A stretch of 64,000 nucleotides of DNA. Origin: Brachybacterium sp. UMB0905. GTDB taxonomy: Bacteria > Actinomycetota > Actinomycetes > Actinomycetales > Dermabacteraceae. This document shows, piece after piece, positions 46,601-53,759 of this stretch; position 1 is the stretch's first letter; each line of letters starts with the position of its first letter. The notes under the pieces were generated by a model that saw only the letters and a program-made list of their open reading frames with translations, did no database searches and had not been told where the DNA came from. Where the stretch lies: NCBI RefSeq assembly GCF_002871795.1, contig NZ_PNHL01000001.1, forward strand, positions 164,797-228,796, in the 5' to 3' direction. Made by a program: the position numbers and the translations under genes.

Positions 46601-46804
46601 GGTGGACCAGGCGCGACCCAGCGGCGCGCCCACCTCGAGCGGCTCGTAGTCCAGGCCGATGGCCTCCTGCGCGGGGATCGGCTCGCCGGGCAGGCGGTGC
46701 GCCGTGATGGTCACCTCCGCCGTGTCCTGATAGATCTTCGCGGCCAGGTTGTCCTGGGCGAAACGGCGGATGCGAGCCTCGGTGAGCTCCCTGTCGTCGA
46801 ACAT
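43697..46804 (-). CDS. alpha-mannosidase, glycoside hydrolase family 38
   Basis: A 1035-residue cytosolic retaining alpha-mannosidase. The catalytic domain has GHAHIDSAWLW (His260 and Asp262 as zinc ligands) and TWLPDSFGYSAALPQI with Asp372, the nucleophile and third ligand position. The N-terminal domain of about 240 residues and the C-terminal beta-sandwich domains match the long bacterial/fungal GH38 type. ATG 46804 has CAGGAG 8 bases upstream. Upstream are a candidate promoter and an element like the lacZ operator. Probably it degrades oligomannosides or host/own mannans; the substrate is not evident. Confidence 0.93.
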   Translation of the reverse strand: MFDDRELTEARIRRFAQDNLAAKIYQDTAEVTITAHRLPGEPIPAQEAIGLDYEPLEVGAPLGRAWSTTWLHVTGTVPAQWADDENSGCELVVDLAFTGMPGFQAEALVFTPDGVPVKAINPFNRYVPVTPGEEIDLYLECAANPLVAGSWDFKPTPLGDLATIPEEDLYSVKELHLARRDKNIWELAEDFRALAGLMLELPEHSQRRHEILRALEAACDAADPDDMPGTARAAREVLAPALGRPAGSSALTVLATGHAHIDSAWLWPVRETVRKVARTFSNACTLIENDPEMVFSASSAQQYAWLKERYPELFARITERVAEGRFVPVGGMWVESDTNMPGSEAMARQFIAGKRFFLENFDVETRETWLPDSFGYSAALPQIAALAGQSNFLTQKVSWNQINTFPHHTFHWEGIDGTKVFTHFPPADTYNGMLSGKELAYFERNFKEKGRSSIGIDLFGWGDGGGGPTREMMAAGRRAKDLEGSPKVEFGTSDEFFDRAKEEYPDAPVWNGELYLELHRGTYSAQLATKQGNRRSEHLLHEAEFLATLAALRSDFAYPHDELEELWHTTLLNQFHDILPGSSIAWVHRQAETEYAALAERVEAIIASALEALGSGVAEGEDALLVNTAPVTRRGVAAYGAAAPADDPEPVTLTREGDRITLANAALTAVIDGAGDIVSLVDAASGREAIAPGAKGALLQLHRDTPNQWDAWDIDEFYRHVVRDLDAPTSIEVTEEADEVRVACTYTTALEAGAETSGVTGAGSQIIKTYVLRPGDQSLEIVHDIDWQETKKALKLGFGLDVRAAHMSSQIQFGHVDRPIPVNTSWDFARFETCAHRFVHVAEGEYGVAIANDSSYGHDVLRSVREDDGGTTTTTRLTLVRAPEYPDPGADHGQYRLRVSVRPGTGIDGAIEEGYRINLPERTVAAAEALAAPLVTVNGVDGADSSVLVETVKLAEDRSGDLVLRLYESQGVRTTAQLAVDPAVGGEIGAVDLLERPFNEDAPAFRSALERGEDGTVRLAFCPFEIKTLRVARKG

Positions 46805-46894
46805 GGTGCGACTCCTGTGCGCGTTCGCGGGCGGGGGTGTTTTCTGCGGTGGTGCCTGAGCGGCGCGGGCCATCAGCGGTCCCGGGGTGCACCG

Positions 46895-46955
46895 ACTTTA
46901 TCGGCTCACCAGGGCACTGGTCACACCATCGTCCCGCATGTCGGGAACGCTCTCG
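46895..46955 (-). promoter_or_regulatory. candidate promoter and LacI-like site of the alpha-mannosidase gene
   Basis: Minus-strand GTGACC (46924-46919) and TAAAGT (46900-46895) lie 18 bases apart. Upstream at 46941-46955 is TCGGGAACGCTCTCG, a 13/15 match to the lacZ operator candidate but with an imperfect dyad. A shared sugar regulator is possible. Confidence 0.3.
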
Positions 46956-46956
46956 C

Positions 46957-47769
46957 TCAGCGGACGGCGAACTGCTCGAGCACCGCGTCGCCCAGGCGCG
47001 GCATGACCTCGCGGTGGGCGTCGCAGAAGTCATGGGAGGTGCCGATGACGAGCGCGAGATCCGCCTGCGGATCCACCCAGAAGGCGGTCCCGCGCATGCC
47101 GAAGTGGCCGATGGTGCGCGGGCTGTTGCGCGTGCCCGTCCAGTGCGGGCTCTTGGCGCCGCGGATCTCCAGGCCCAGGCCGAAGGGGTTCGGGTCCTGC
47201 TTTCCGAAGCCGGGCATGATCCCCACCAGCTCGGGGAACTGCGCCGTGGTGAGCTCCGCAGCCCAGGCGGGGTCGAGCAAGGTGGGGCGCAGCAGCTCAG
47301 CGGCCAGCAGCGCGAGGTCGGTCAGCGGTCCGTGGGCGCCGACGGAGGGCGAGTCCTCCCAGGTGAGGTCCCGCATGCCCAGCGGGTCGGTCAGGCGTTC
47401 GCGCAGCCAGTCCTCGAAGTCGCGGCCCACGGCGCGCTCCACGTGGCGGGCGGCTTCGTCGATGCCGTAGTTGGAGTAGTGGCGGCGCAGTCCCGGCGCC
47501 TGGAGCGTGGAGTCGGATTCGTAGAAATACCCGGAGGCGTGGGAGAGCAGGTGGCGCAGTGTCGAACCCTCGGGACCCGCGGGATCGTCGAGTTTGACCT
47601 TCCCCGCTTGGGCGGCGAGGACGCAGGCGGTGCCGGTGAGGGTCTTGGTGACCGAGCGCCAGGCGCGGATCCGGGTCACGTCCCCGCGGCGGGCCCGCTC
47701 CCCCTCGGGGCCCAGCACGATCGCGGCGGCCTCGAAGCCGAAGTCCTCCAGCAGGTCCAGGGCGTCCAT
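46957..47769 (-). CDS. beta-lactamase-family serine hydrolase, copy 1
   Basis: The 270-residue protein has the penicillin-recognising serine hydrolase motifs: RSVTKTL with Ser39-x-x-Lys42, HYSNYG as the YxN motif and HFGMRG in the place of the KTG triad, as in class C/EstB-like esterases and DD-peptidases. There is no signal peptide, so it is probably a cytosolic esterase-like enzyme rather than an antibiotic beta-lactamase. ATG 47769 shares one base with the stop of the next paralogue (TGATG). Clear similarity to that paralogue over the whole length shows tandem duplication. Confidence 0.8.
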   Translation of the reverse strand: MDALDLLEDFGFEAAAIVLGPEGERARRGDVTRIRAWRSVTKTLTGTACVLAAQAGKVKLDDPAGPEGSTLRHLLSHASGYFYESDSTLQAPGLRRHYSNYGIDEAARHVERAVGRDFEDWLRERLTDPLGMRDLTWEDSPSVGAHGPLTDLALLAAELLRPTLLDPAWAAELTTAQFPELVGIMPGFGKQDPNPFGLGLEIRGAKSPHWTGTRNSPRTIGHFGMRGTAFWVDPQADLALVIGTSHDFCDAHREVMPRLGDAVLEQFAVR

Positions 47770-48623
47770 CAGGCCGCCCCGGGGGCGCAGCGCTCCAGGA
47801 TCGCGTCGGTCACGGCGGGCCAGGCGCGCGCGTGCTCCTCGCTGAACGGTCGTTCGCCGAGGAATGCGGCGGCGAGGCCGACCTCGGGGTCCACCCACAG
47901 GTAGGAGCCGGACTGGCCGAAGTGACCGAAGGTGCGCGGGGAGGATCCGGCGCCGGTCCAGTGCGGCTGTTTGGTGCCGCGGATCTCGAATCCCAGCCCC
48001 CAGTCGTTGGGGTCCTGCCGACCGTAGCCGGGCAGGATGCCCTTCAGTCCGGGGAACTGCACGCTGGTGGCCTCGCGCCAGAGCTCCTCGCCGATGAGGG
48101 TGGGCGCAAGCAGCTCCCGGCCGATGGCCAGCAGGTCGCGGATGCTGCCGCGATATCCGGCGGCCGGAGAGCCGGTGATCTCGAGGTCGGTGAGGTCCAG
48201 TCCCGCCACGACGGTCTGCTCGAGCCATTCGTCGATCGGATAGCCGGTGGCGTCCTCGAGGTGGGCGGCGAGGACCTCGAAGCCGGTGTTGGAGTAGATG
48301 CGGCGGGTGCCGGGGGCGGCCACGGTCTCCTCGCCCTCGAAGGGGAACCCGGCCGTGTGGGCGAGCAGATGGCGGACGGTTGACCCGTCGGGGCCAGCGG
48401 GCTCGTCGAGGTCCAGCAGAGAGCGCTCGACGGCGATGAGCACGCCGAGGGCCGTGACCGGCTTGGAGACGCTCGCCAGGTCGCGCACGCGGCCTGGATC
48501 GCCCTGGAGGTGCACGGGGCCGTCGGCATCGGTGACGCCCAGCTCATGTGGGAGGTCCAGGTCGACGGGGATAGCGGGATCTCCGGGGTTCTCAGGGCTG
48601 TGCACGGTGTCCACGCCCGCCAC
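47769..48623 (-). CDS. beta-lactamase-family serine hydrolase, copy 2
   Basis: A paralogue of the downstream gene (about 284 residues): LASVSKPVTALG gives the SxxK motif, IYSNTGF the YxN, and HFGQSG the third motif. WTGAGSSPRTFGHFG and GYGRQDPNDWGLGFEIRG are near copies of segments in copy 1. The start is uncertain. GTG 48623 is chosen because three 19-base tandem repeats just upstream (48628-48684) would shift frame between units and so are unlikely to be coding. ATG 48665 and a longer frame from 48863 are also open. It is upstream of and coupled to copy 1. No signal peptide at the chosen start. Activity unknown. Confidence 0.75.
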   Translation of the reverse strand: MAGVDTVHSPENPGDPAIPVDLDLPHELGVTDADGPVHLQGDPGRVRDLASVSKPVTALGVLIAVERSLLDLDEPAGPDGSTVRHLLAHTAGFPFEGEETVAAPGTRRIYSNTGFEVLAAHLEDATGYPIDEWLEQTVVAGLDLTDLEITGSPAAGYRGSIRDLLAIGRELLAPTLIGEELWREATSVQFPGLKGILPGYGRQDPNDWGLGFEIRGTKQPHWTGAGSSPRTFGHFGQSGSYLWVDPEVGLAAAFLGERPFSEEHARAWPAVTDAILERCAPGAA

Positions 48624-48627
48624 TATT

Positions 48628-48684
48628 CCATGTCCCCGCTCGTCGTCCCTGTCCCCGCTCGTCATCCCTGTCGCCGCTCGTCCT
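48628..48684. repeat. three 19-base tandem repeats upstream of beta-lactamase-like copy 2
   Basis: Units begin at 48628, 48647 and 48666 with consensus CCCTGTCCCCGCTCGTCNT; the second and third differ at two positions and the first at two others. The 19-base period is not a multiple of three, arguing for non-coding leader sequence. A partial fourth unit begins at 48685. Confidence 0.8.
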
Positions 48685-48740
48685 CCATGCCACCGCCCTT
48701 CTCCCGGCCGCCCCCAGCCCGCACCACCGCCCGCCGCGGC

Positions 48741-48762
48741 CTTCACACCCCCTTCACATATC
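48741..48762 (+). promoter_or_regulatory. 11-base direct repeats, candidate response-regulator site
   Basis: CTTCACACCCC and CTTCACATATC are consecutive 11-base units, the spacing used by PhoB/OmpR-type regulators; Streptomyces PHO boxes have similar TTCAC repeats. The gap between the beta-lactamase-like gene and the L,D-transpeptidase gene is otherwise AT-rich around 48775-48795. Confidence 0.25.
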
Positions 48763-48895
48763 ATCCACCACACGCTCCCCTTTACTTTATTTTTGCCACC
48801 CGTTGACTGTTGCAGGATGGAGCCGTCCCACACACCGCGGGACCCGATGCGGCGGAGCCTCATCGGCTCACGATCTGACGGGGGAACTGATCGCC

Positions 48896-49645
48896 ATGAC
48901 CATTCATCTGACCGACTCTGCGCACCTGACCGACTCTGTGCACTTGACCGACTCTGCGCCCACCCGCCGCACTCTTCTGCTGGGAACCGGCCTGCTCACC
49001 ACTGCCCTTGCCACGGGCCTCGCCACCGCTCCCGCCCAGGCCGCGACGACGCTCAAGCGCGGCTCCCGCGGTAATGCCGTGCGCGCCCTGCAGAACGATC
49101 TGAACGACCTGAAGTACTGGTGCGGCACCCCCGACGGCACCTTCGGCGCTCTCACCGAGCAGGCCGTGTACGCGCTGCAGAAGGCCGCCGGCATCGGCCG
49201 TGACGGCACGGTGGGGCCGAAGACCCGCGAAGCGCTGCGCCGCGGCGTGCAGCCGCCGCAGAAGGTGACCCGCGGCCGCCTGTTCGAGGTGGACCTGAAG
49301 CGTCAGCTGCTGCTGCTGTGCATCCACGAGGGCAAGATCCTGTACATCCTGAACACCTCCACCGGCAGCGGCGAGCGCTACTACTCCGGCGGCCGCTGGA
49401 AGACGGCGACCACGCCGAAGGGCGACTTCCGCATGTACTCCTTCCACAGCAGCGGCTGGCAGACCGGGCCGCTGGGTTCGATGTACCGCCCCGGCTATTA
49501 CGACCGCGGCTGGGCGATCCACGGCTCGCGGTCGATCCCGCCCTACCCCGCCTCACACGGCTGCTCCCGCATCACCACGGCGGCCAGCGACATGCTGTGG
49601 TCGCGCAACTGGTTCCGCAAGGGGCGCCGCGTGCTCGTGCGCTGA
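48896..49645 (+). CDS. L,D-transpeptidase (YkuD) with peptidoglycan-binding domain
   Basis: The 249-residue precursor cross-links or edits peptidoglycan outside the membrane. A 20-residue stretch of LTDSAH/LTDSVH/LTDSAP repeats precedes a Tat-like signal (TRRTLLLGTGLL, cleavage near PAQA-A). A PG_binding_1 domain (residues about 53-110, RGSRGNAVRALQNDL...DGTVGPKTREAL) follows, then the YkuD domain with IHGSRSIP and ASHGCSRI, where Cys223 is the nucleophile and His221 nearby. ATG 48896 follows GGGGGAA. The pre-signal repeats come from 18-base DNA repeats. The terminator at 49686-49709 ends the transcript. Confidence 0.9.
   Translation: MTIHLTDSAHLTDSVHLTDSAPTRRTLLLGTGLLTTALATGLATAPAQAATTLKRGSRGNAVRALQNDLNDLKYWCGTPDGTFGALTEQAVYALQKAAGIGRDGTVGPKTREALRRGVQPPQKVTRGRLFEVDLKRQLLLLCIHEGKILYILNTSTGSGERYYSGGRWKTATTPKGDFRMYSFHSSGWQTGPLGSMYRPGYYDRGWAIHGSRSIPPYPASHGCSRITTAASDMLWSRNWFRKGRRVLVR
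48905..48958 (+). repeat. three 18-base in-frame repeats in the L,D-transpeptidase 5' end
   Basis: CTGACCGACTCTGCGCAC-type units start at about 48905, 48923 and 48941 and encode LTDSAH, LTDSVH and LTDSAP. They expand the region before the Tat-like twin arginine without breaking the frame. Confidence 0.75.
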
Positions 49646-49685
49646 TCCGGGCGCGACACCGCGTTCACACCACCTGCACCGAACC

Positions 49686-49709
49686 CCCGCCCGGCCCGCG
49701 CCGGGCGGG
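49686..49709 (+). terminator. hairpin after the L,D-transpeptidase gene
   Basis: CCCGCCCGGC (49686-49695) pairs perfectly with GCCGGGCGGG (49700-49709) around CCGC. There is no T-run, as is frequent in high-GC actinobacteria. Confidence 0.65.
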
Positions 49710-49734
49710 CACGGCTGGGGCGGATGCATCGCGA

Positions 49735-49740
49735 TACGAT
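49735..49740 (+). promoter_or_regulatory. candidate -10 box of the fhaA-pknB operon
   Basis: TACGAT lies about 100 bases before GTG 49837 in the gap after the L,D-transpeptidase terminator. It is the best -10 candidate there; the -35 is not evident. Confidence 0.3.
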
Positions 49741-49836
49741 CGGGGGCGAACCGTTCTGCGCTCACGCCGCAGACGGGATAGACCGATCGGCCGATGCGAC
49801 CGTGCCGACGCAGCAGCAGTGACAGTGAGGAGCGCC

Positions 49837-50547
49837 GTGGGGATCTTGGATCGGATCGAGCGCACCCTCGATCGGGGTGTGACGAGCGTGTTCTCGCCCG
49901 GCCGCGGGCAGCTCAAGCCGCTCGACCTCGCGCAGGGGCTCAAGCGCGAATGCGATGACCAGATCCAGGTTCTGGACCGCACCCGGACCCTCGCCCCGAA
50001 CGTGTACAGCGTCTATCTGCACTCCCAGGACTTCGACCGCTTCGCCTCCTGGCAGGACACGCTCGTGGACGAGCTCGAGCGCGTGGTCATGGAGCATGCC
50101 GAGAAGCAGCGGTACATGTTCGTCGGCGGGGTGTCGGTGGCGCTCGAGCGCGATGACGAGGTGCGGGCCGGCCGCTTCGAGACCGAGTCGCGCACCGAGC
50201 GGGGCTCCGTCGCCCCCGCCACCGGCGCGGCGCAGGAGGAGCCCGGCGGCAGCCCGATCATCGAGATCGACGGCCAGCAGTACATGCTCACCGGACCCGT
50301 GACCGTGATCGGCCGTGGCGGCGACGCCGACATCATCCTCGAGGACACCGGGGTCTCCCGCCATCACCTGGAGCTGCGCAATGAGGGCGGGCAGCTGCTG
50401 GCCACGGACCTCGGCTCGACCAACGGCACCTTCGTGGACGGCGAGCGGATCCAGACTCCCGTCCCGCTGCAGGACCGCTCCCTGCTGAAGATCGGCCGCA
50501 CCCGGCTGAGCGTGCTGCTGCCCGGTGGCGGTCCGGGCCTCGGGTGA
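49837..50547 (+). CDS. fhaA: FhaA, DUF3662 and FHA domain protein
   Basis: The 236-residue protein has the DUF3662 domain at residues 1-115 (GILDRIERTLDRGVTSVF, GQLKPLDLAQGLKRE) and an FHA domain at about 150-230 (VIGRGGDADIILEDTGVSRHHLEL, DLGSTNGTFVDGERI). FHA domains bind phosphothreonine, and in mycobacteria FhaA binds the pseudokinase MviN to control lipid II flow. GTG 49837 has GAGGAG five bases before it. It is first of seven to eight genes that are coupled by overlaps, the conserved actinobacterial growth/division cluster. Confidence 0.93.
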   Translation: MGILDRIERTLDRGVTSVFSPGRGQLKPLDLAQGLKRECDDQIQVLDRTRTLAPNVYSVYLHSQDFDRFASWQDTLVDELERVVMEHAEKQRYMFVGGVSVALERDDEVRAGRFETESRTERGSVAPATGAAQEEPGGSPIIEIDGQQYMLTGPVTVIGRGGDADIILEDTGVSRHHLELRNEGGQLLATDLGSTNGTFVDGERIQTPVPLQDRSLLKIGRTRLSVLLPGGGPGLG

Positions 50548-50554
50548 TGCATCG

Positions 50555-51067
50555 ATGAGCGAGCTGACCCTGGTCGCACTGCGCCTGGGCTTCGTCCTGG
50601 GGCTGTGGATCTTCGTCATCGCCGTGGTGCTGGTGCTGCGCAATGACCTGTTCGGCACCACCGTCGTCACACGGTCCAGCCGGGATCCGCGCCGCGAGCA
50701 GCGCCCGGCCTCCGCACCGCCCGGCGCCTCCGGAGACCTCTCCACCGGTTGCACCGATCCGGAGGTCACCCAGACCACGCTCGTGGTCACGGCCGGACCG
50801 CTGCGCGGCACCTCGATCACCCTGGGCTCCACGCCGATCCTCATCGGCCGCGCCCCGGAGTGCACCCTGGTACTGGATGACGACTACGCGTCGAACCGGC
50901 ACGCCCGCGTGTTCCGGCGGGAGGACGAATGGATGGTGGAGGATCTGGGCTCCACCAACGGCACCCTGGTGTCGGGGCGGCGCATCGAGGGGGCCGTCCC
51001 GTTCCGTCCCGGGGCGCAGGTGCGGATCGGCCGCACCGAGATTGAGCTGAGACGAGGACCCCGATGA
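50555..51067 (+). CDS. fhaB: FhaB, membrane-anchored FHA protein
   Basis: A 170-residue protein with one N-terminal membrane helix (LRLGFVLGLWIFVIAVVLVLR, about residues 9-28) and a C-terminal FHA domain (ILIGRAPECTLVLDDDYASNRHARVF, EDLGSTNGTLVSGRRI). It is a phosphothreonine reader expected to be a substrate or docking partner of PknA/PknB at the septum or poles. It begins 7 bases after fhaA and overlaps pstP by ATGA. Confidence 0.92.
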   Translation: MSELTLVALRLGFVLGLWIFVIAVVLVLRNDLFGTTVVTRSSRDPRREQRPASAPPGASGDLSTGCTDPEVTQTTLVVTAGPLRGTSITLGSTPILIGRAPECTLVLDDDYASNRHARVFRREDEWMVEDLGSTNGTLVSGRRIEGAVPFRPGAQVRIGRTEIELRRGPR

Positions 51068-52374
51068 GCATCACCCTGCGCTACGCCGCACGATCGGATG
51101 TCGGTCTGGTCCGCTCCAACAACCAGGACTCCGGCTACGCGGGATCCCACCTGCTGGTGGTGGCCGACGGGATGGGCGGTCACGCCGGCGGCGATGTCGC
51201 CAGCTCCGTGGCGATCGGACACCTGGCGCGCCTGGACTCCGAGACGCCCGCGAGCGACATCGTGGCCACGCTCGAGGAGAGCGTGCTGGAGGCCAATCAG
51301 GAGATCCTGCGCCGCGCCCGGGATGAGCCGCAGCTGCGAGGACTGGGCACGACGATCACCGCCCTGCTGCGGTCCGAGGGCAAGTTCGCCCTCGCGCATA
51401 TCGGCGATTCGCGCGCCTACCTGCTGCGCGATGACGAAACCGTGCAGATCACCAAGGACCACACCTTCGTGCAGCGCCTCTTGGACGAGGGGCGACTGAC
51501 CGAGGACGAGGCCGAACGTCACCCGCAGCGCTCGGTGCTGATGCGCGTGCTGGGCGATGTGGACGCCGATCCGGAGCTGGATCTCTCGCTGCGCACCGCA
51601 CATCCCGGGGAGCGCTGGATGCTGTGCTCCGATGGGCTGTCGGGCCTGGTGTCCCTGGACACGATCGATGCGACCCTGAAGAACTTCGAGGACCCCGGCG
51701 AATGCGCCGATGAGCTCGTGCAGCTGGCCCTCAAGGGCGGGGGGCCGGACAACATCACGTGCATCGTCGCCGATGTGGTCGGGCTCCGCGAGCTGCCACG
51801 GGGCGAGGAGGCGCCCTCCACGACCCCGCAGATCGTCGGCTCCGCGGCGCGCAACCGCCACGCCCCCACCGCAGCCTCCGGGCCGGCGGCGAAGGCAGCG
51901 GCCCTCACCCGCGAAGAGTCCGAGGCGCCCTACGAGGATGAGGACTTCGCAGAGGAGGAGCCGCCACGGCGCAGCCCCTGGCCGGCGCTGGCGGCACTCG
52001 TGCTGCTCGCGGCGGTGCTGGGCGGACTGCTGACGGCCGGGTACGCGTGGTCGCAGCGGCAGTTCTACGTCGGCACCGACGGCACCTCCGTGGTGCTCTA
52101 CCAGGGCATCTCTCAGGACCTGGGGCCGATCTCACTGTCCCACCCGGTGCAGACCACCGACATCGCTCTCGCGGACCTCCCGCAGGTCACGCGGCAGCAG
52201 GTCGAAGGCACGATCACCGCGAAGGACCGCGAGAGCGCCGAGCAGATCATCGAGCGCTTGCGGCAGGCGGCGCTGACCAACCAGCCGCTGCAGCAGATCA
52301 CGCCATCGGACGGCGGGGGCGAGTCCCCCTCGGACGGCGGAGGCGACGACGCCTCGGACGGCGGGGAGTCGTAG
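51064..52374 (+). CDS. pstP: PP2C-type serine/threonine phosphatase
   Basis: The phosphatase (436 residues) reverses PknA/PknB phosphorylation. The PP2C domain (1-240) has VRSNNQDSGYAG, VVADGMGGHAGGDVAS (metal Asp), IGDSRAYLLRDD, CSDGLSGLV and GGGPDNITCIVADV. A membrane helix at about 304-325 is followed by an extracytoplasmic region of about 110 residues with an Asp/Gly/Ser-rich end. Its TAG stop shares one base with the rodA GTG (TAGTG). The overlap pattern indicates coupled translation with fhaB and rodA. Confidence 0.95.
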   Translation: MSITLRYAARSDVGLVRSNNQDSGYAGSHLLVVADGMGGHAGGDVASSVAIGHLARLDSETPASDIVATLEESVLEANQEILRRARDEPQLRGLGTTITALLRSEGKFALAHIGDSRAYLLRDDETVQITKDHTFVQRLLDEGRLTEDEAERHPQRSVLMRVLGDVDADPELDLSLRTAHPGERWMLCSDGLSGLVSLDTIDATLKNFEDPGECADELVQLALKGGGPDNITCIVADVVGLRELPRGEEAPSTTPQIVGSAARNRHAPTAASGPAAKAAALTREESEAPYEDEDFAEEEPPRRSPWPALAALVLLAAVLGGLLTAGYAWSQRQFYVGTDGTSVVLYQGISQDLGPISLSHPVQTTDIALADLPQVTRQQVEGTITAKDRESAEQIIERLRQAALTNQPLQQITPSDGGGESPSDGGGDDASDGGES

Positions 52375-53759
52375 TGGCGACGATCGTCTCCTACACCGCC
52401 AGGCCGCGGCGGACGCTCCAGGCCCTGCTGCTGGTGTTCGCGGCGGCGATCGGGGTGGGCGCCTACGCCCTGGTGCACCTGGGGCGGCATGACGCCGTGC
52501 CCGAGAACCTCATGACCTACGGCATCGCCACCGCCGTGTGCGTGCTGATCCTGCAGATCGCCGTGGTGTGGCGGGCGCCGTACGCGGATCCGGTGCTGCT
52601 GCCCACCGTGACGCTGCTGAACCTGCTGGGCATCGCGATGATCGAGACGGTGTACCAGGCCAATGCGATCTATGGGTCCCGCACCTCGGCCAGCGCCGAC
52701 CGGCAGATGCTGTGGGCGGCGCTGGGGGTGCTGCTGTGCGCCGGGGTGATCCTGCTGCTGCGGGACCACCGGAATCTGCGCCGCTACACGTGGATCAGCG
52801 CGGTCACCGGCGCGGTCCTGCTGCTGCTGCCGCTCGCACCGGGCATCGGCTCGGCCCGCAACGGCTCGCGGATCTGGATCACGATCGCCGGCAACAGCTT
52901 CCAGCCCGCGGAGCTCGCGAAGATCGCCTTCGCGGTGTTCTTCGCCGGGTACCTGGTCTCCCGCCGCGACACCCTCGCGCTCGCGGGCCCGAAGGTGCTC
53001 GGCATCCACCTGCCGCGCTGGAGCGACTTCGGGCCGATCCTCGTGGCCTGGGGCCTGGCGATGGCGATCCTCGTCTTCCAGACGGACCTGGGGACCTCGC
53101 TGATGTTCTTCGGTCTGTTCGTGGTGATGCTGTACGTGGCCACGGACCGGCTGAGCTGGCTGATCATCGGCGCGGTGATGTTCCTTCCGCCCGCGGTGTT
53201 CGCCGCCACCCAGATGGGGCATGTGCGCCGCCGCCTGACCTGCTGGCTGGACCCGCTGTCGCGCGAGAACTTCTCTGCCTGCGAGCAGCTGAATCAGGGC
53301 CTGTTCGGCCTGGCCAACGGCGGGCTCACGGGCGCGGGCCTGGGCGAGGGGCGGCCGGATGTGGTGCCGCATGCGGAGAGCGACTTCATCTTCGCCACCT
53401 TCGCGGAGGAGCTGGGGATGGTGGGCGCCTTCGCACTGCTGCTGCTCTACCTCGTGCTGGTGCAGCGAGCGGTGCGGGCGGCAGTCGGCATCTCCGACGG
53501 CTTCGGGACGCTCCTGGCCGGAGGGCTCGGCTTCGTGATGGCGCTGCAGGTGTTCGTCGTCGTCGGCGGTGTCACCCGGGTGATCCCCCTGACCGGGCTG
53601 ACCCTGCCGTTCCTCGCCGCTGGCGGTTCATCGCTGGTGTGCAACTGGATCATCGTGGGGCTGCTGGTACGACTGTCGGATGCCGCCCGGCGGCCCGCCG
53701 CCCGCCAGGTGCCCGGCACCACCACCCCGAACCGACGCGAGCAGGAGGTGACGGCATGA
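52374..53759 (+). CDS. rodA: RodA/FtsW family peptidoglycan glycosyltransferase
   Basis: A 461-residue SEDS protein with about ten to twelve helices that polymerises lipid II during elongation. Family segments are present: GSARNGSRIWITIAGNSFQPAELAKIA, FQTDLGTSLMFFG, SACEQLNQGLFGLANGGLTGAGLGEGRPD, ESDFIFATFAEELG and LPLTGLTLPFLAAGGSS-like PLTGLTLPFLAAGGSS. GTG 52374 overlaps pstP by one base; the longer frame upstream is a shadow of pstP. Its stop overlaps pbpA by ATGA, so it is paired with its transpeptidase PbpA. Confidence 0.94.
   Translation: MATIVSYTARPRRTLQALLLVFAAAIGVGAYALVHLGRHDAVPENLMTYGIATAVCVLILQIAVVWRAPYADPVLLPTVTLLNLLGIAMIETVYQANAIYGSRTSASADRQMLWAALGVLLCAGVILLLRDHRNLRRYTWISAVTGAVLLLLPLAPGIGSARNGSRIWITIAGNSFQPAELAKIAFAVFFAGYLVSRRDTLALAGPKVLGIHLPRWSDFGPILVAWGLAMAILVFQTDLGTSLMFFGLFVVMLYVATDRLSWLIIGAVMFLPPAVFAATQMGHVRRRLTCWLDPLSRENFSACEQLNQGLFGLANGGLTGAGLGEGRPDVVPHAESDFIFATFAEELGMVGAFALLLLYLVLVQRAVRAAVGISDGFGTLLAGGLGFVMALQVFVVVGGVTRVIPLTGLTLPFLAAGGSSLVCNWIIVGLLVRLSDAARRPAARQVPGTTTPNRREQEVTA

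Noticed and set aside
43691..47470. 1259-codon plus-strand open frame
   Set aside because: It lies antisense to the alpha-mannosidase gene; its composition (Gly/Arg/His/Val rich, no domain) is that of a GC-driven shadow frame.
46957..48623. Antibiotic-resistance beta-lactamases
   Set aside because: No signal peptide is visible and the third motif is HFG-type, as in esterases and related hydrolases of this fold.
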